Shown one piece after another: positions 26,397 through 38,519 of a DNA stretch of 64,000 nt (within the stretch, counting starts at the first letter, position 1; each line of letters opens with the position of its first letter). The stretch lies in NCBI RefSeq assembly GCF_933775445.1, contig NC_065876.1:15686001-15750000 (forward strand), read 5' to 3'. A program made the position numbers and the translations under genes. Under the pieces are notes generated by a model that was not told the DNA's origin, searched no databases, and saw nothing but the letters and a program-made list of their open reading frames with translations. This DNA is from Argentina anserina (Eukaryota; Streptophyta; Magnoliopsida; Rosales; Rosaceae).

Positions 26397-27098
26397 CTCT
26401 GTGTTTCTCAGAGGGACATCAAAACTCGAATGCTATTCGCAAAGGTTTTGGGTTTGGTTCTCTTCCCTCTTCAAAGCGACGTCGTCACAGCTCTACTGTA
26501 TAGTGATGCCTGCCTTTGGATCCTCTTGTACCAAAGCAGCCTACTTCTAGAAGTCTTATCAGTTCTTTTTCAAGCGATTAGTAGTCTATCAGTAATTAGT
26601 TTCATTTGGTTGCATCTTTGGTTTATTTTTCTCAGTAATAAGAAATGAAAAAAACTTGGGTCCAAAATTCAAACGCTCAATCTCTCTCATTTGTACACAT
26701 AATTGTAAACAAGAAATTTAAATTGTTTAAAAGTTGAATAAACCATAAAAAAATCATCCTATAAAAGATTGATGCAAAAAAATTTGTTTTTTCAGTTGAT
26801 TGCAACAAATAAATTGACGTAATAATGAGAATACTAGTTTTTATCGTGACTGTTTATTTATTTAATACAATTTATTAAATAATCAAGTTTTTTTCATCAT
26901 AAATAGACAAAAGAGTAGAAGTTGAATAACAAACTAAAGGTAAAAAAAAATTTGAACAAACAAAAAACAAAGGGTAAAAAAAGAAAAAAGGAACACGCGA
27001 TACTGTCCCCTCTAGAGGATTCTCAAGTCTCTTCTCTTCTCTAAATTTTCTCCGCCATATCTACTTAGGGTTTCGAATTTTCTCTCAACTCCAATCCA
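26397..27098. promoter_or_regulatory. Divergent promoter between OST1 and OEP21
   Basis: The two intact host genes are head to head with 702 bp between their start codons. The OEP21 side has a pyrimidine-rich leader (27010-27060) and a telo-box-type TAGGGTTT near its ATG. The OST1 side has no clear TATA box. Shared regulation is an inference from spacing only. Confidence 0.55.
27066..27073 (-). promoter_or_regulatory. Telo-box-like motif (AAACCCTA)
   Basis: TAGGGTTT on the plus strand, 26 bp before the OEP21 start codon. In plants this motif near the transcription start is common in growth- and translation-related genes. A single 8-mer is weak evidence. Confidence 0.35.
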
Positions 27099-28811
27099 AT
27101 GGAGACCTCTCTCAGATACGGTGGAGATTCCAGAGCTCTCAGAATCCACGCCAAGCAGAAGTTACCTCTCGATTCCTTTACCCGCTTGCAGGTAACCCAA
27201 TTCCTCTCTGTTTCAATTTTCATTTCCCCTAGTTCACTGCAGTTCAATCGTTTCTGTTCTTTTTCCTAACTCTGCGTCAGGTTCATGGAGAGCTTGATAC
27301 TAAAGTTGGAGCTCCAACTCATTTTACTGCTCTTGTCAGGCGCTTTTACCCGGATGTAAGAGAACCCTTTACTTTTGTCCATGGAGATTTCTTGTTAGAT
27401 ATATAAAGTTGAATAATTTGTTGATTGATTGTTATGAGTGGAAAATGACAATGTATAACTGGATTGTAGTTTTCGACTAGCATTGGGGCTGGATTGCAGT
27501 ATGATAAGCGCAATAAGCTCCGGTACACTATTCGTGGGAAGAAGGCATTCCCCGTGACGAAGAATGAATCGGTGAACTTTGTTGTTAAGGGAAGTTATGA
27601 TCTTGACAAAGATTTTAGAGAGGTTGGTAATCTGTGATGATAAATGCAACTTTTGCTCAAGTGTTGTTTCTGTTTAGAGATTGGTTTTTTTTGTGTATGT
27701 GTTGATGTTGGCTCTAATTTGTTTGACAGAAAGGATCCAAAGGAGCTGCTGAGTTTTCCTGGAGCATTATAGACTTTCAAAAGGACCAAGATGTCAGGTT
27801 CAAAGTTGGGTACGACTTGATTGAAAAGGTAATGTTGTGTGCTCAAATGCTTATGATTCTGTGCTTCCTGCTTTACTTTGCCGGTTCTGTTTTTTCCAAA
27901 CTCATGTTTGTAAGTCCAGTTTTAATCTGACGGCCAATATATTCACAACCTAAGAACAATTTGCATAATTTTATGTTGGTTGTATAAAGCCGTGGATGGA
28001 TATAGTTATTTAGAATGTGGCTTCTCCTGTGAATCACAGCAAGCACCATCTTGCAAGGGTAAACACTCCTGACTGTTGTGGATTGAAATTTTTTAAATCA
28101 AATCATCCCTTGTAGATAAAAATTTGCCTGACTTGAATTAATCTGGGATAAGTAGGGGACCTATGTATGTCAAATCCTCACTTGCCCTCAGGAAAGAAAC
28201 TGATAATTTCTTCCGCCTCCCTGCTCCCTTCTTCTCTGTTCTGTCTTTTCTCATTGTTCTCTTACCTTTCTCTCTGTGTTTTCCTATCTCATGCCTCCCC
28301 TTTCTTGAATCTTCATGGTCATCTAGGCTGAGTTGGAGAGAGATAGGTTCTCAGTGTCTCATTAATTGTTTGGTGGTAGAGTCATGAATTTGGGATGCTT
28401 TGCTTAATCGTGTGACCATAGCCTTTGGGGAATGGTATTAGATTCTAAGTACCTAGGCTGGCTAGGCACAATATTGGAAATCTTGAGAGTAAAATTATAA
28501 ATTAATACAATCAATAATGAAATATACATATTGAGATCCACAATAAGGGAGCTCAGATGCAAAACCTTGTTATTCTCTTTTGAATGGCTGAGAAAAGACT
28601 GGAATTACTAGATCAATTCAATTCCACGCTCAAGTTTTTTCTATGTTCAGCCATTCTTAGGGTCTATCCCCATTATGTTTTGGTGTTACCTTTCTGCAGC
28701 TTATTTAATTTGTTTCCCCATTTTCAGGTTCCATATGCTCAGATCAGGGAAAACAATTGGACTCTCAATGCCGATTTTAATGGCAGATGGAATGTGAGAT
28801 TTGACTTATGA
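27099..28811 (+). CDS. OEP21: Outer envelope pore protein 21 (OEP21), chloroplastic
   Basis: Beta-barrel, anion-selective channel of the chloroplast outer envelope, described as passing phosphorylated metabolites such as triose phosphates and regulated by ATP. Five exons, 27099-27191, 27281-27355, 27470-27622, 27730-27828 and 28728-28811, with canonical splice sites and all introns in phase 0, give 167 residues, the usual family length. Diagnostic stretches are [20 protein letters not shown] at the N-terminus, [10 protein letters not shown] in exon 4 and [20 protein letters not shown] at the C-terminus. There is no cleavable transit peptide, as expected for outer-envelope barrels. The last intron is long (899 bp). 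No lesions seen. Confidence 0.96.
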
Positions 28812-30775
28812 GAGGCAAAAGCTAGAATGCTATTTTTTGGAGGTGACATTTGTTTCTGCAAAACATGTTGGATTCTATTTGCTTGTAGTGAGTCTTTCTG
28901 CTTAAATTTCTTAGTGAAAAATTGAACTAGCCATATTAGTTGGCCATTATTGGTAGCTTTCTCATTAATTTTCTAGCTACAACATTCTACCATGCCATGG
29001 ATGCAATAGGGATCAACATCCTTTTTTTTTCAATACATATAAGAGAAAGTACTACTTTTTCCAGGGTTCTTTTATCTTGATATCTAATTTGAAGGTCATA
29101 AAAGATCTGTCATTGACAGTTTTGTGATTCTGATGCTACACTTGCTGCATACCGATTTCTTGTTGGTGTGTTGCATTTTGCACCTAAAAGGTGGTCAAAT
29201 ATATAATGGTGCTAAGGGCATATCGCAATACATTGTATTAATTTGATGTATTGAGTGGAAAGGGAAGCTTATTTGAAGAAACAATTAACATTTTAAAACC
29301 AGACAAAATAAATTAACCTAAACAGAACTGTTGCAAGATTTACGAAGTACTTGGATAAAGGCTGTCGTCATATTCCAAAGTCTTGGAGTAAGACCTCACT
29401 CTGATAGAGTGGATATATAGAAAAGGTGCCAAGTGTGCGACGTGCATATATGCTTTCCACCTTTTCAATTTTCTTTGTTTTGAGAGACATTTGAGGATAC
29501 TTGTAGAAACAGGCTCTTATTGAACAAGTATGCCCCAGTTTGATATTCAAGAGGATCATGATAATTAGTATTTGCTTTTCATTTCTCGTCTTTGGGGTTG
29601 GCACAAGAGTGATCGGAAATTTGGCTGAAACTAGATGGTTGGTGAGTTAGGCATATATATCAGAGATAAATCAAACTAATTGTTGGCGCTGGGATTGATT
29701 GAGCTGAATGCAAGGAGCTCCTTTTCAAACTCAAATTGACCATTTCGTGTCCATCTAGTGTCACCCAAGCTTGACACCTTTTGTTTCTTGTAGCAAAATT
29801 AGAATCTTGAGTCTGTTAATCCTTTTTTGTTTTATGTTGATCACCGATCGACTCGTGTATGTCGGCTTCCTTTTCGTTAATTAACGAGCAAAGTGGTAAT
29901 GATGTTCCTTTTCGTTCCTCTAAACCCTAATTCCGGTAGCACTACCATCATCTACTCACCGCGAGCTGCCCACAATCGTACAAATGTGTGGAGGGATGCT
30001 CCATCTGCAATCTTATGTGATGTGGTTACGGCAAGAACCCAAGAGTAGCTAGCTATCATGGCAGTTTCAGAATCATGTTAGACAAGGAACCGGTGAGTAA
30101 CGTAGGATCAGGTTTCTTAAGAAAATATAACCCAAGCAAGGCTATTGTAGCAGTTTCAGAATCAAGTTCTACAACAAGGAACTGGTGATCGGTAACTTGA
30201 AATCACTTTTTTTTTTAAAGAAAACTTGAAAGCGCGCTGACTTAAGAACGACTTAACGCGGGCTTCGATAAATTGTGCACCTTCATCGTTGCACTCGACG
30301 GACGCAGGTCAGCGCTTCGAAAGTGCAACATCTGAACATCATGATCACAGTGGCTAGCTGGTGATGCCGTGGTGGTAGGGGTATAGCCGTATAGATATGT
30401 AGGAGGCTTGTGTATATCTAGGTAGGACGAAGAAGTTGGCCTATAAGAGAGAGTTTTACATATCTAATGTGATGGGGAGTTGGAGACAATGGATTCTATT
30501 TGATGAGCATTCATCAATCCATGCAGTCTGATTATTGAAAAGAGATTGATTGCTTGTGCTTAATTACTGGTAGCCTCAGAAACTTGGAAAGCAAACTCGC
30601 CATTAGAGTTCTGGCTAGTATGCAGTAGTCCAGATCGACGTACTCCAAATAAAGAACAGACTATATGTACAGGTCCACTGGACGATCATATGATTCGTTG
30701 AACAATGTTTCTTTATTTTGTTAGTTAGTTGATTTAATTAGAATTTTCTAATTTTCACATGCATCAGCCAGACTG
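28812..30775. other. Intergenic, no recognised gene
   Basis: The start presumably holds the OEP21 3' UTR. Beyond that there are only short ORFs without similarity. The segment is bounded on the right by the target duplication of the next copia element. Confidence 0.5.
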
Positions 30776-30780
30776 CTAGA

Positions 30781-30871
30781 TGTTAGCATGAATTACGGGA
30801 GTGATTTATGCTTGTTAGATTATATATATGGCCAATCCGTGTATGAAAACATATAGTAATATAATTCAACT
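30781..30871 (+). repeat. 5' LTR (91 bp)
   Basis: Direct repeat of 35808-35898. It contains GATTATATATATGG, a possible TATA box, at about 30818-30831. Its end is placed from the TSD match and the directly following primer site. Confidence 0.8.
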
Positions 30872-30884
30872 TGGCATCAGAGCC
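30872..30884 (+). other. Primer-binding site (tRNA-Met type)
   Basis: TGGCATCAGAGCC directly after the 5' LTR, one base away from the common plant copia site TGGTATCAGAGC, complementary to initiator methionine tRNA. Confidence 0.85.
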
Positions 30885-31540
30885 ATTTTTTTCTTCTCTT
30901 TCGTCTTGCTCTGTTTTTCTGGATTTTTCCTCTTTTTTTCCAGTCGGTCGCCACCGCTACCCTCCGCCTCCTTCCGTCTGGCTCCGGTCTGCGCGTCTCA
31001 GTCACCACTGCCCTCCGACGGTCCCAGACATCGCCGTCACTCCTCCGCACTGCCACTGCCCTCCGAAGTCGCCGTAGCACTCCTCCGACACCAATGCTGC
31101 CCTCCGACGTCGCTCCCCCGGCATTGTTGTTGCCGTCCTCTTTGACGCCATCATTCTTGACCTACGGCCCTCCGACGCTGCCGTCCCTCTCCACCCGTTT
31201 TTTTCCGGCTCTTTCGGCTACACTCCGTCCGACCCGGCCCTGATTAAATTGACCCGGCCTTGATTCGACCCGATTCGACTCGACCCGACCTGACCCGACT
31301 AGGCCCGGCTCATATTCACTTCGACCCGGCTCGGCCCAGATTCAGCAGCCTTGGCTGTCAGTGCAGGTTCACCGACAGTGCAAGTGCACCGAAGACAGAT
31401 TTTTATCAGTTTTTTGTGATTTTGCTGCATAATTCCTGATTTTTAATTTTTTTTTCAATGGGTTCTAGACACGAAGTAGAGAGTTCTCCAGATCCCTGAT
31501 GTTCCGACATTTGAAGTATCTGTCAAGGGTTCTAACAGTG

Positions 31541-34500
31541 GTTCATTTGGGGGCGTCAAACTCAATGGGACCAATTTCCGTAAATGGAAGCGAATTATGG
31601 CCGCTCATCTTCGAGGCATGCACAAGATAGGGCATGTCACCGGAGTCACTAAGGCTCCTAGTCATGATAATATTGTTTCCTACAATAAATGGGACGACGA
31701 CGATGATCTCGTCAGTCTGTCTTGTGGAAAGCTATGAATGACGAGATAGTTGATTTGGTGGAGGCATGTGCCACTGCGCAGGCAATATGGGAGACACTGG
31801 AAGGCTTATATACTAATGACTCTGATTTCATACAGGTTTATGAGTTAATGTGCACCGCTTTGACAATACAACAGGATGGGCAACCGGTGGCACACTATTT
31901 CACCAAATTGAAGAATATTTGAGCTGAGATTGATGAGAAACGTCCTTGCCTGATCAAAAATCAGGAGGATATTGTTTGGTACCAAAATGAGAAGGAGCTT
32001 GAACGAGTTCACCATTTCCTGAAGGGTCTTGATACAAAACATAACAGTGTGAAAGACGAATTGCTCAAAAAGACCGAACTCCCTAACCTAATCACTGCTT
32101 TCACCTATATCTGTAAAGATGAGTCTCAGCAGGAGAGTCTTCTTCACGCATCGGCTGTCGTTTCTAGCCTTACTGTTCATGCTAGATCTCCAGCATCACC
32201 TCTTCCGCATGCAACTTCTGCTCCACTTCATCAACAAGGACCACCACCAGGCTTCGGGAATCAGCCCCGCCATCCTTGCTCTTATTGTCATGATACTAAC
32301 CATGCTCATGCAACCTGTTGGAAGTTGTATCCACACCTTAGGCCTAAGAGGCCTAATTATCATCCCAAGGCGAAAGCAGCTATTCAATTAGTTCAGGAAT
32401 CAGATATCTATGGTGTGGTTGGACATGATCATCATACAGCAGGAGGAGCACCACCTACAGCCTCCATAACTGGTCGTGGTCAAATTGGTATGACTTTCAA
32501 TATTTCTAACTTTGTTAGTTTTGATACATGGATTATTGATTCTGATGCATCTGATCACATGACTTATGACAAATCTTATTTTACCGTATTGTCCCCTCCA
32601 CCAGTACCCTACGTTACTAATGCTAATGGTGAGGCCATCCCGTGTTAGGGAAAGGGTCCGTTCGTATTACTCCCACAATAGAGCTTCACAATGTGCTCTA
32701 TGTACCTGCTTTATCTCATTATTTGATATCTGTTCCCCAATTGAACACTGACGCTAAGTGTTCTGTGACCTTTTTTTCCTATGTATATGATATTTCAAAA
32801 TCTTCTCACCGGAGGGTTAATTGGTCGGGGGTATCTGAGGGGCCGGTTGTTTCATCTGAATCTGACATATGCGGGGGAAAAACCAGGGGGACAGTCTCGA
32901 ACCCTTTTACTCTCCACTTTTGACAAACTAAGTGAAATTTGGTTATGGCATCGTCGCTTAAGGCATCCATCTTTTAGTGTTATGAAAAATCCATGCCTAC
33001 TTTTTTTCTTAGTGTGGATGAGTCTTTTTTACGTTGTGAGACATGTGTTTTGCGCAAGAGTCGTCGATTTACTTATTCCCCTAATGCTTCTACTAAAAGT
33101 ATTCTTCCTTTTGAATTAATTCCGTCTGATGTTTGGGAACCCTCCAAAGAGTCTATTGTGTCAGGAATGCGGTATTATGTGTCATTTATTGATGATTGCA
33201 CCCATCTCATGGATTGTTCTTCTTAAAACTAAAGATAAGATTTTTCCAGCTTTTCGTGCTTTCTATACCTATGTCCAAACACATTATAATGCCACCATTA
33301 GAGTTCTTCATTCTGATAATGGGGGGAATATGTGAATCATGTCTTTCATGAGTTCTTTAACACACACGGAACTGTTCATCAAACAACGTGTCCTTACACA
33401 CATGAGCAAAATGGGGTTTCTAAAAGGAAAAATTGTCATTTACTTGATAGGGCTCGGTGTATTCTTTTTAGTGCCCATATGCCTAAATACCTTTGGGGTG
33501 ATGCTGTCATAACTTCCGCCCACCTCATTAATCATTTTCCCTCTCGTGTCCGTCAGGGAAAAGTTCCCTATGAGGTGCTTGCATCTCATGTTTCATTACC
33601 CTCTTTTCATAATCTTCATGCCCGTGTTTTCGGTTGTGTTGTTTTGGTTCATCTTCCACAACATCAGAGGTCTCAGTTGGATGCCCGGGCAGTTAAATGT
33701 GTGTTTGTTGGGTACGAAAGACATCAGAAAGGGTACCGGTGCTATCATCCACCTACCCAGAAGTATTATGTCACTATGGATGTTACCTCTTTTGAGGAGA
33801 TGAGCTATTTTACCTTTTCTGATACTGCTCTTCAGGGGGAGAATTCATATTTTGAAGAATTGTATCATGATGAAGGGGAGACAAGTGAGCCAGTAGATAT
33901 GGTGACAGGTTCCATTGAGATTACCAATGTGTCAGCTACACAGGCACCACCGGATGATTCTGGTGTAGTCACTCCGGAGATTCAGGTATCAAAAGTTAAC
34001 AACACAACTGCCCCCCATGTCTCCCGTACTGTTGTTTATACACCTAACCAATGCTGTCCTGGTATAGAAGATCACTCACTTGAGGTTAGTCATTCTATTG
34101 GGGCTAATAGTAGACAATATGTCTTGTCAAATAGGTCTACTCAGGGTCAGCCAACAAAAAAATATGAACCTACCTTTCAGGCTAAAGCTAAGTATCTTAT
34201 GGCAAATTTTATATCTACCAAAAGATTATCTAAGTTATATGAGTCATTTGTGAATCAAATATCTACTATATAAGTACCTAACAAAGTGCATGATGCATTG
34301 GGAGATCTAAAATGGAGGAAAGCAATGGAGGAAGAGATGGAAGCATTACAAAAGAACAATACTTGGGAGCTTGTATCTCCACTACATGGTAAGAAGGTTG
34401 TGGAATGTCGTTGGGTGTTTACAGTGAAACATAATCCAGATGGGTCAGTGAGCCGGTATAAAGCACGCCTAGTAGCAAAGGGGTTCACCCAGACATATGG

Positions 34501-35800
34501 CATAGACTATGATGAGACATTTGCACCTGTTGCAAAGATAAACACTATTCGTGATTGCTCTCTTTTGCTGCTAGCTTAAATTGGCCACTTAGGTAGTTTG
34601 ATGTTAAGAATGCATTCCTTCATAGAGAACTAACAGAGGAAGTAATCATGAATCTTTCGCCTGGATATGTGGCCGCTTCTCCAAGTAACTTTGTATGCAG
34701 ATTGAGAAAGTCTTTGTATGGTCTTAAACAGTCACCTCGTGCTTGGTTTGGAAGATTCTCACAATTCATGAGGAAAATTGGCTACGGACAGAGTAATTCA
34801 GACCACACGTTATTTCTCAAACATCAACAAAGGAAGGTAATAGCCTTAATTATATATGTTGATGATATAGTAGTTACTGAGAATGATACTGTTGAGGTTG
34901 ATAGGTTACATAAATAGCTAGCCACAGAGTTTGAGATGAAGGACCTAGGTACACTCAAGTACTTCTTAGGCATTGAAGTAGCCCGGGAAGTGATGGTATA
35001 TATCTGTGTCAGAGGAAGTACATCCTTGATCTACTAACAGAGACATGTATGTTGGATTGCACTCCCATTGATACTCCTATTGAGCAGAACCATCGGTTAG
35101 CAAAGTATCAAGATCAAGTGCCTACTGAAAAACCTCGTTATCAAATGCTAGTTGGACGCCTAATTTATTTATCACATATCAGATCAGATGTTGCGTATGC
35201 AGTGAGTGTAGTGAGTTAGTTCATGCATAATCCCAGTGTGGACCACATGGATGTTGTTGTAAGGATTTTGAGGTACTTGAAGTCAACTTCAGGAAGATGA
35301 GTAATGTTCTCTAATCACAATAATACCCTTGAGGTTTGTGGCTTCACAGATGCAGACTGGGCTGGAAATATTACAGATCGGAGATCCACATCAGGGTACT
35401 TTACCTTTGTTGTGGGTAATCTTGTTACATGGAAGAGTAAGAAACAAAAAGTTGTAGCTCGATCTAGTGCTGAAGCAGAATACAGGGAGTGTGCGAATTA
35501 TTATGGCTTAGAAATTTGCTACAAGATTTGAGTATTAAGCCTAAGTATGCTATGCAGATGTACTGTGACAACAAGGCAGCTATTGATATTTCACATAATC
35601 ATGTGCAACATGATCGTACAAAACATGTGGAGGTTGATCGTCACTTTATAAAAGAAAAGATAGACGCGAAGATCATTAGTTTTCCTTGTGTTCCTACAGA
35701 AGAGCAACTTGCCGATATGCTCACAAAAAGAATATCTAAAAATGCCTTTTATGACTCACTTAGCAAGTTAGGTATGGTTGATATATATGTGCCAACTTGA
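31541..35800 (+). pseudogene. Copia gag-pol remnant
   Basis: Domains in order across shifting frames. Gag lies at about 31541-32400. A CCHC zinc knuckle (C-x2-C-x4-H-x4-C, CSYCHDTNHAHATC) lies at 32277-32318. The aspartic protease site is at 32529-32564 (IIDSDASDHM; the usual DSGA Gly is Asp). Pre-integrase LWHRRLRHPS lies near 32945. An integrase fragment with HSDNGGN lies near 33310. Reverse transcriptase runs 34286-34917, with [13 protein letters not shown] and YVDD at about 34855-34866. RNase H runs 35304-35800 (TDADWAGN, SSAEAEYR, ADMLTKRI). In-frame stops occur at 31921, 32646 and 33334, among others, and there are several frameshifts. It is not functional. Confidence 0.88.
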
Positions 35801-35807
35801 GGGAGAG
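35796..35807 (+). other. Polypurine tract
   Basis: ACTTGAGGGAGAG-type purine run ending exactly at the 3' LTR start; the standard copia arrangement. Confidence 0.8.
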
Positions 35808-35898
35808 TGTTAGCGTGAATCACGAGAGTGATTTATGCTTGTTAGATTATATATAGGGTCAATCCATGTATGAAAACATATAGCAATATAATTCAATT
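35808..35898 (+). repeat. 3' LTR (91 bp)
   Basis: Direct repeat of 30781-30871 with eight substitutions, preceded directly by the polypurine tract and followed by CTAGA. Confidence 0.8.
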
Positions 35899-35903
35899 CT
35901 AGA

Positions 35904-37462
35904 ATTATGAGTATTCTCCCAGAAGTTAATTCGTTGATAATTGCTTGCATGCATCAATATATAGTATCATTAGTTTTAACCATAATAACCTCGAACCAGA
36001 AAACACTTGTGAGTGACATTCATAATTAAGACTCAGTTCCTTGTCAAAGAGAAATTCATATATGAATGTGCATGTACGTTTTACCCTGGAACATACTCAA
36101 ATTTCCTTGATTGAATACTGACTTTGGAATGCGCTCTCTTCTCTAGTGTGTAATTACGTACTCCTGTGGAAGTTGAGGGAATGAGCTCTCGGCATCGTCA
36201 TCATCACAGCTTTAATTAACATATGCTATAGCTTCCTTGATCTCGATCTGTTTCATACATTCCGAAGCTGTACGTATCGCTTCATTCGCTTGTAGTTAAA
36301 GGCAATCCTTGCACCCCCATACATATACCACGTTCCTTTCAGAGGTCCATTGTATTTAGAGGAAGAACCTAGTTGGCTACTTCTCGCACGAATAGATCGG
36401 ATGGAGAGGCAGGTCGGCAGGAGTAAGTTTCGATCTCCCGCGCGCCACTTTCTCTATTGTGACTGAAAAGAAAGCGAGCATTTCAAACCTTATAATTTTT
36501 TTTTGAGGACCTTATAATTTCTTTACTTCATGATCAAGAAACAAAAAGTAATATCAATAATACTCCATAAGTCGGTTTTGCATCACATCGATCGGTTTCC
36601 TTGCCTTCAATAAATTCATTGGGGTTAGTGAGGTACCAACATTAGTTTCTAAAATACACTAGCTGCACTCTTCTACTCGATACCGTCCTCGTACCCCTCA
36701 AAACCCTACATTTCTCTCTTAACCAATTCATCAAAACCTACTCGTCTGCTTTCCCTCGACGATTCGTTCTGTCTGAAACCAAGAAAAGAAAGATCGAAAA
36801 CCTTATCATGGCCTCTGCTATCTTCATATGTGACCTGAAGGTCCCTTTACAGAATGGAATATCAATGGATCGCGATCTGCATGCCACTACTGCTTTTAAT
36901 CCTACCAAGTGCCAATCCGGTGATAGCAATCAATGTTAGCTTTATGCATACGAGGTTTCATCTAGGATCGTACGTTGTTAGTTTTCATGCTTTAATTTAT
37001 TTCTACTCAGATCGTTGTTAGTTACTATAGACCACTAAACCATCATCAACCTAGCTTAGATCGTTGCTAGTTACAATAGACCGTTAGTACTTAGTATGTA
37101 TATGGTACGGTGCTGCGCAGCGAGCTAACCTTAGAGATATGCATGTGTACGTTGAGGTTGCTGCGCGCCATAGCTCCCTGCCATTATTTTGTCTCCATTG
37201 GTTTGAGCCAGTGAGGCGTGAATATCAATATAGCAGCTAGGACATGCAAGTTTTGCAACAGCTATGATACTATTGCGTGCGTAGCGATTCCCCTTATCCC
37301 CTGATCCTAAGTGATCGAGCACCATTCTTTTTGATCCATGAGATCAAATGAACCATCTCTTATTCCAAGTGCCAGTTAATCTCCATAGCTAATTCTTATT
37401 ACTTGACGTCAATAAAACGTACTGCTGATTAATTATTGTCGTACTGAGGACCTGAGGTCTAG
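35904..37462. other. Intergenic with one small candidate ORF
   Basis: No known gene. An imperfect 30-bp direct repeat (GATCGTTGYTAGTTAC...) occurs near 37011 and 37060. Sequence at 36680-36807 has a leader-like character (CTCAAAACCCTACATTTCTC) before the small ORF listed separately. Confidence 0.45.
36808..36939 (+). CDS. Small ORF, 43 codons, hypothetical
   Basis: Opens with ATCATGGCC, a good plant start context, and ends with TAG at 36937. The peptide begins MASAIFICDLKVPLQNG and has three Cys. A pyrimidine-rich, leader-like stretch precedes it. No family is recognised and it may be chance; it could also be the first exon of something longer, although no obvious donor site was found. Confidence 0.2.
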   Translation: MASAIFICDLKVPLQNGISMDRDLHATTAFNPTKCQSGDSNQC

Positions 37463-37470
37463 GGTAATAG

Positions 37471-37640
37471 GCTAAGAAGCACGGAAGCTTACCTTCAGTC
37501 GCGCTTCGCGCTTCAGAAGCGAAAGCGCGCCGGAAGCGGTCGGAAGCGCGATTCCGAGAAAAAGGTGGTTTGGAAGCGATATGGAAGCGCGAGCTTCCAA
37601 ATTGGAAGCGTCAAATAGGCCGGAAGGAAGCGTGGGCAAT
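37471..37640. repeat. 5' subterminal GGAAGCG repeat cluster
   Basis: About a dozen GGAAGC/CGCTTC hexamers in both orientations between about 37480 and 37636, GC-rich against the AT-rich surroundings. Clustered short repeats of this type serve as transposase-binding sites in hAT elements such as Ac. Confidence 0.75.
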
Positions 37641-38519
37641 TTTGTAATATTGATTAAAACATAATTTCTCTCTTACCTCCCTTCAGCCTCCCCGTCTCTT
37701 ACATGTTATGACCATCGAAGTCGTTCGTCATCTCCAGTGCGTCAACAATCAACTCTTGCCTGATCTCAACGGATCGAAAGAGCTCATCTCTCAAGTCTCA
37801 ATTAGCCTCTCACAATTCGACCTCTCCACCAGGTTTGTGTTTTTCTTCTTTAGTTCTTCGATTTCTGAAAACAAAACGTAATTTCAATCGAACAAAAATT
37901 TCATGTATTGTAGATTCGTAGTGGGTAGTCAGAACTCAGAAGTTTTTCTGTATAATCCGACGATGAGTCCGTCACCAAAGGCTCCTCACCTAGATCGCAG
38001 TTGCATACTAGAAAGCTAAGAAAAAGGCAAAGTGAAGGTACGTGCCTTTGCCCACAATCCGATCTCAAATTTTTCTTTTTAGTATGATGATCGACTTTGT
38101 GTGCTTGATTAAATTGAGTAGGAGAGTTTCTATTACTTGCTTAGTTAACTTTAATGCTGAATGCATGAACATGCTATAGACTGGGGTTTGCTGCATTGAG
38201 TATTGTTTTGCTGCAAAAAAACTGTTGTTTGCGGGGTTTGAAGTAATGTAAACCCATTGGCCAATATGTAAATTAGCAGTTCCAATCTTGTGTGTATAAT
38301 TCTTGTGAAGACATCATTTTTATATCATGAACAATGTGAAGCTTATATATATTGTTGTATGTTTCGAGAATTAATAATTTTACAAAGATGAAAGAAAATG
38401 GTATGATGTGTGCAAGCCTAAATAAAATAATGAAAGACCACAGATGATGAGAAGTAGTACCGGTTGTATGTTAGTCTGTGTTGATGTTGTTTCTTTTTCT
38501 TTTTTTTTTCTATAGAAAT

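Larger units (their letters stand above)
30781..35898 (+). mobile_element. Ty1/copia retrotransposon with very short LTRs, inactive
   Basis: 5.1-kb element with 91-bp direct repeats at its ends (30781-30871, 35808-35898; 8 differences, about 91% identity) and the 5-bp duplication CTAGA on both sides (30776-30780, 35899-35903). It has a tRNA-Met type primer site, the gag–protease–integrase–RT–RNase H order of copia, and a polypurine tract. The coding region has many stops and frameshifts. The LTRs start with TG, but the ends implied by the target duplication are CT/TT, not CA. LTR divergence and coding decay agree on an old insertion. Confidence 0.9.
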
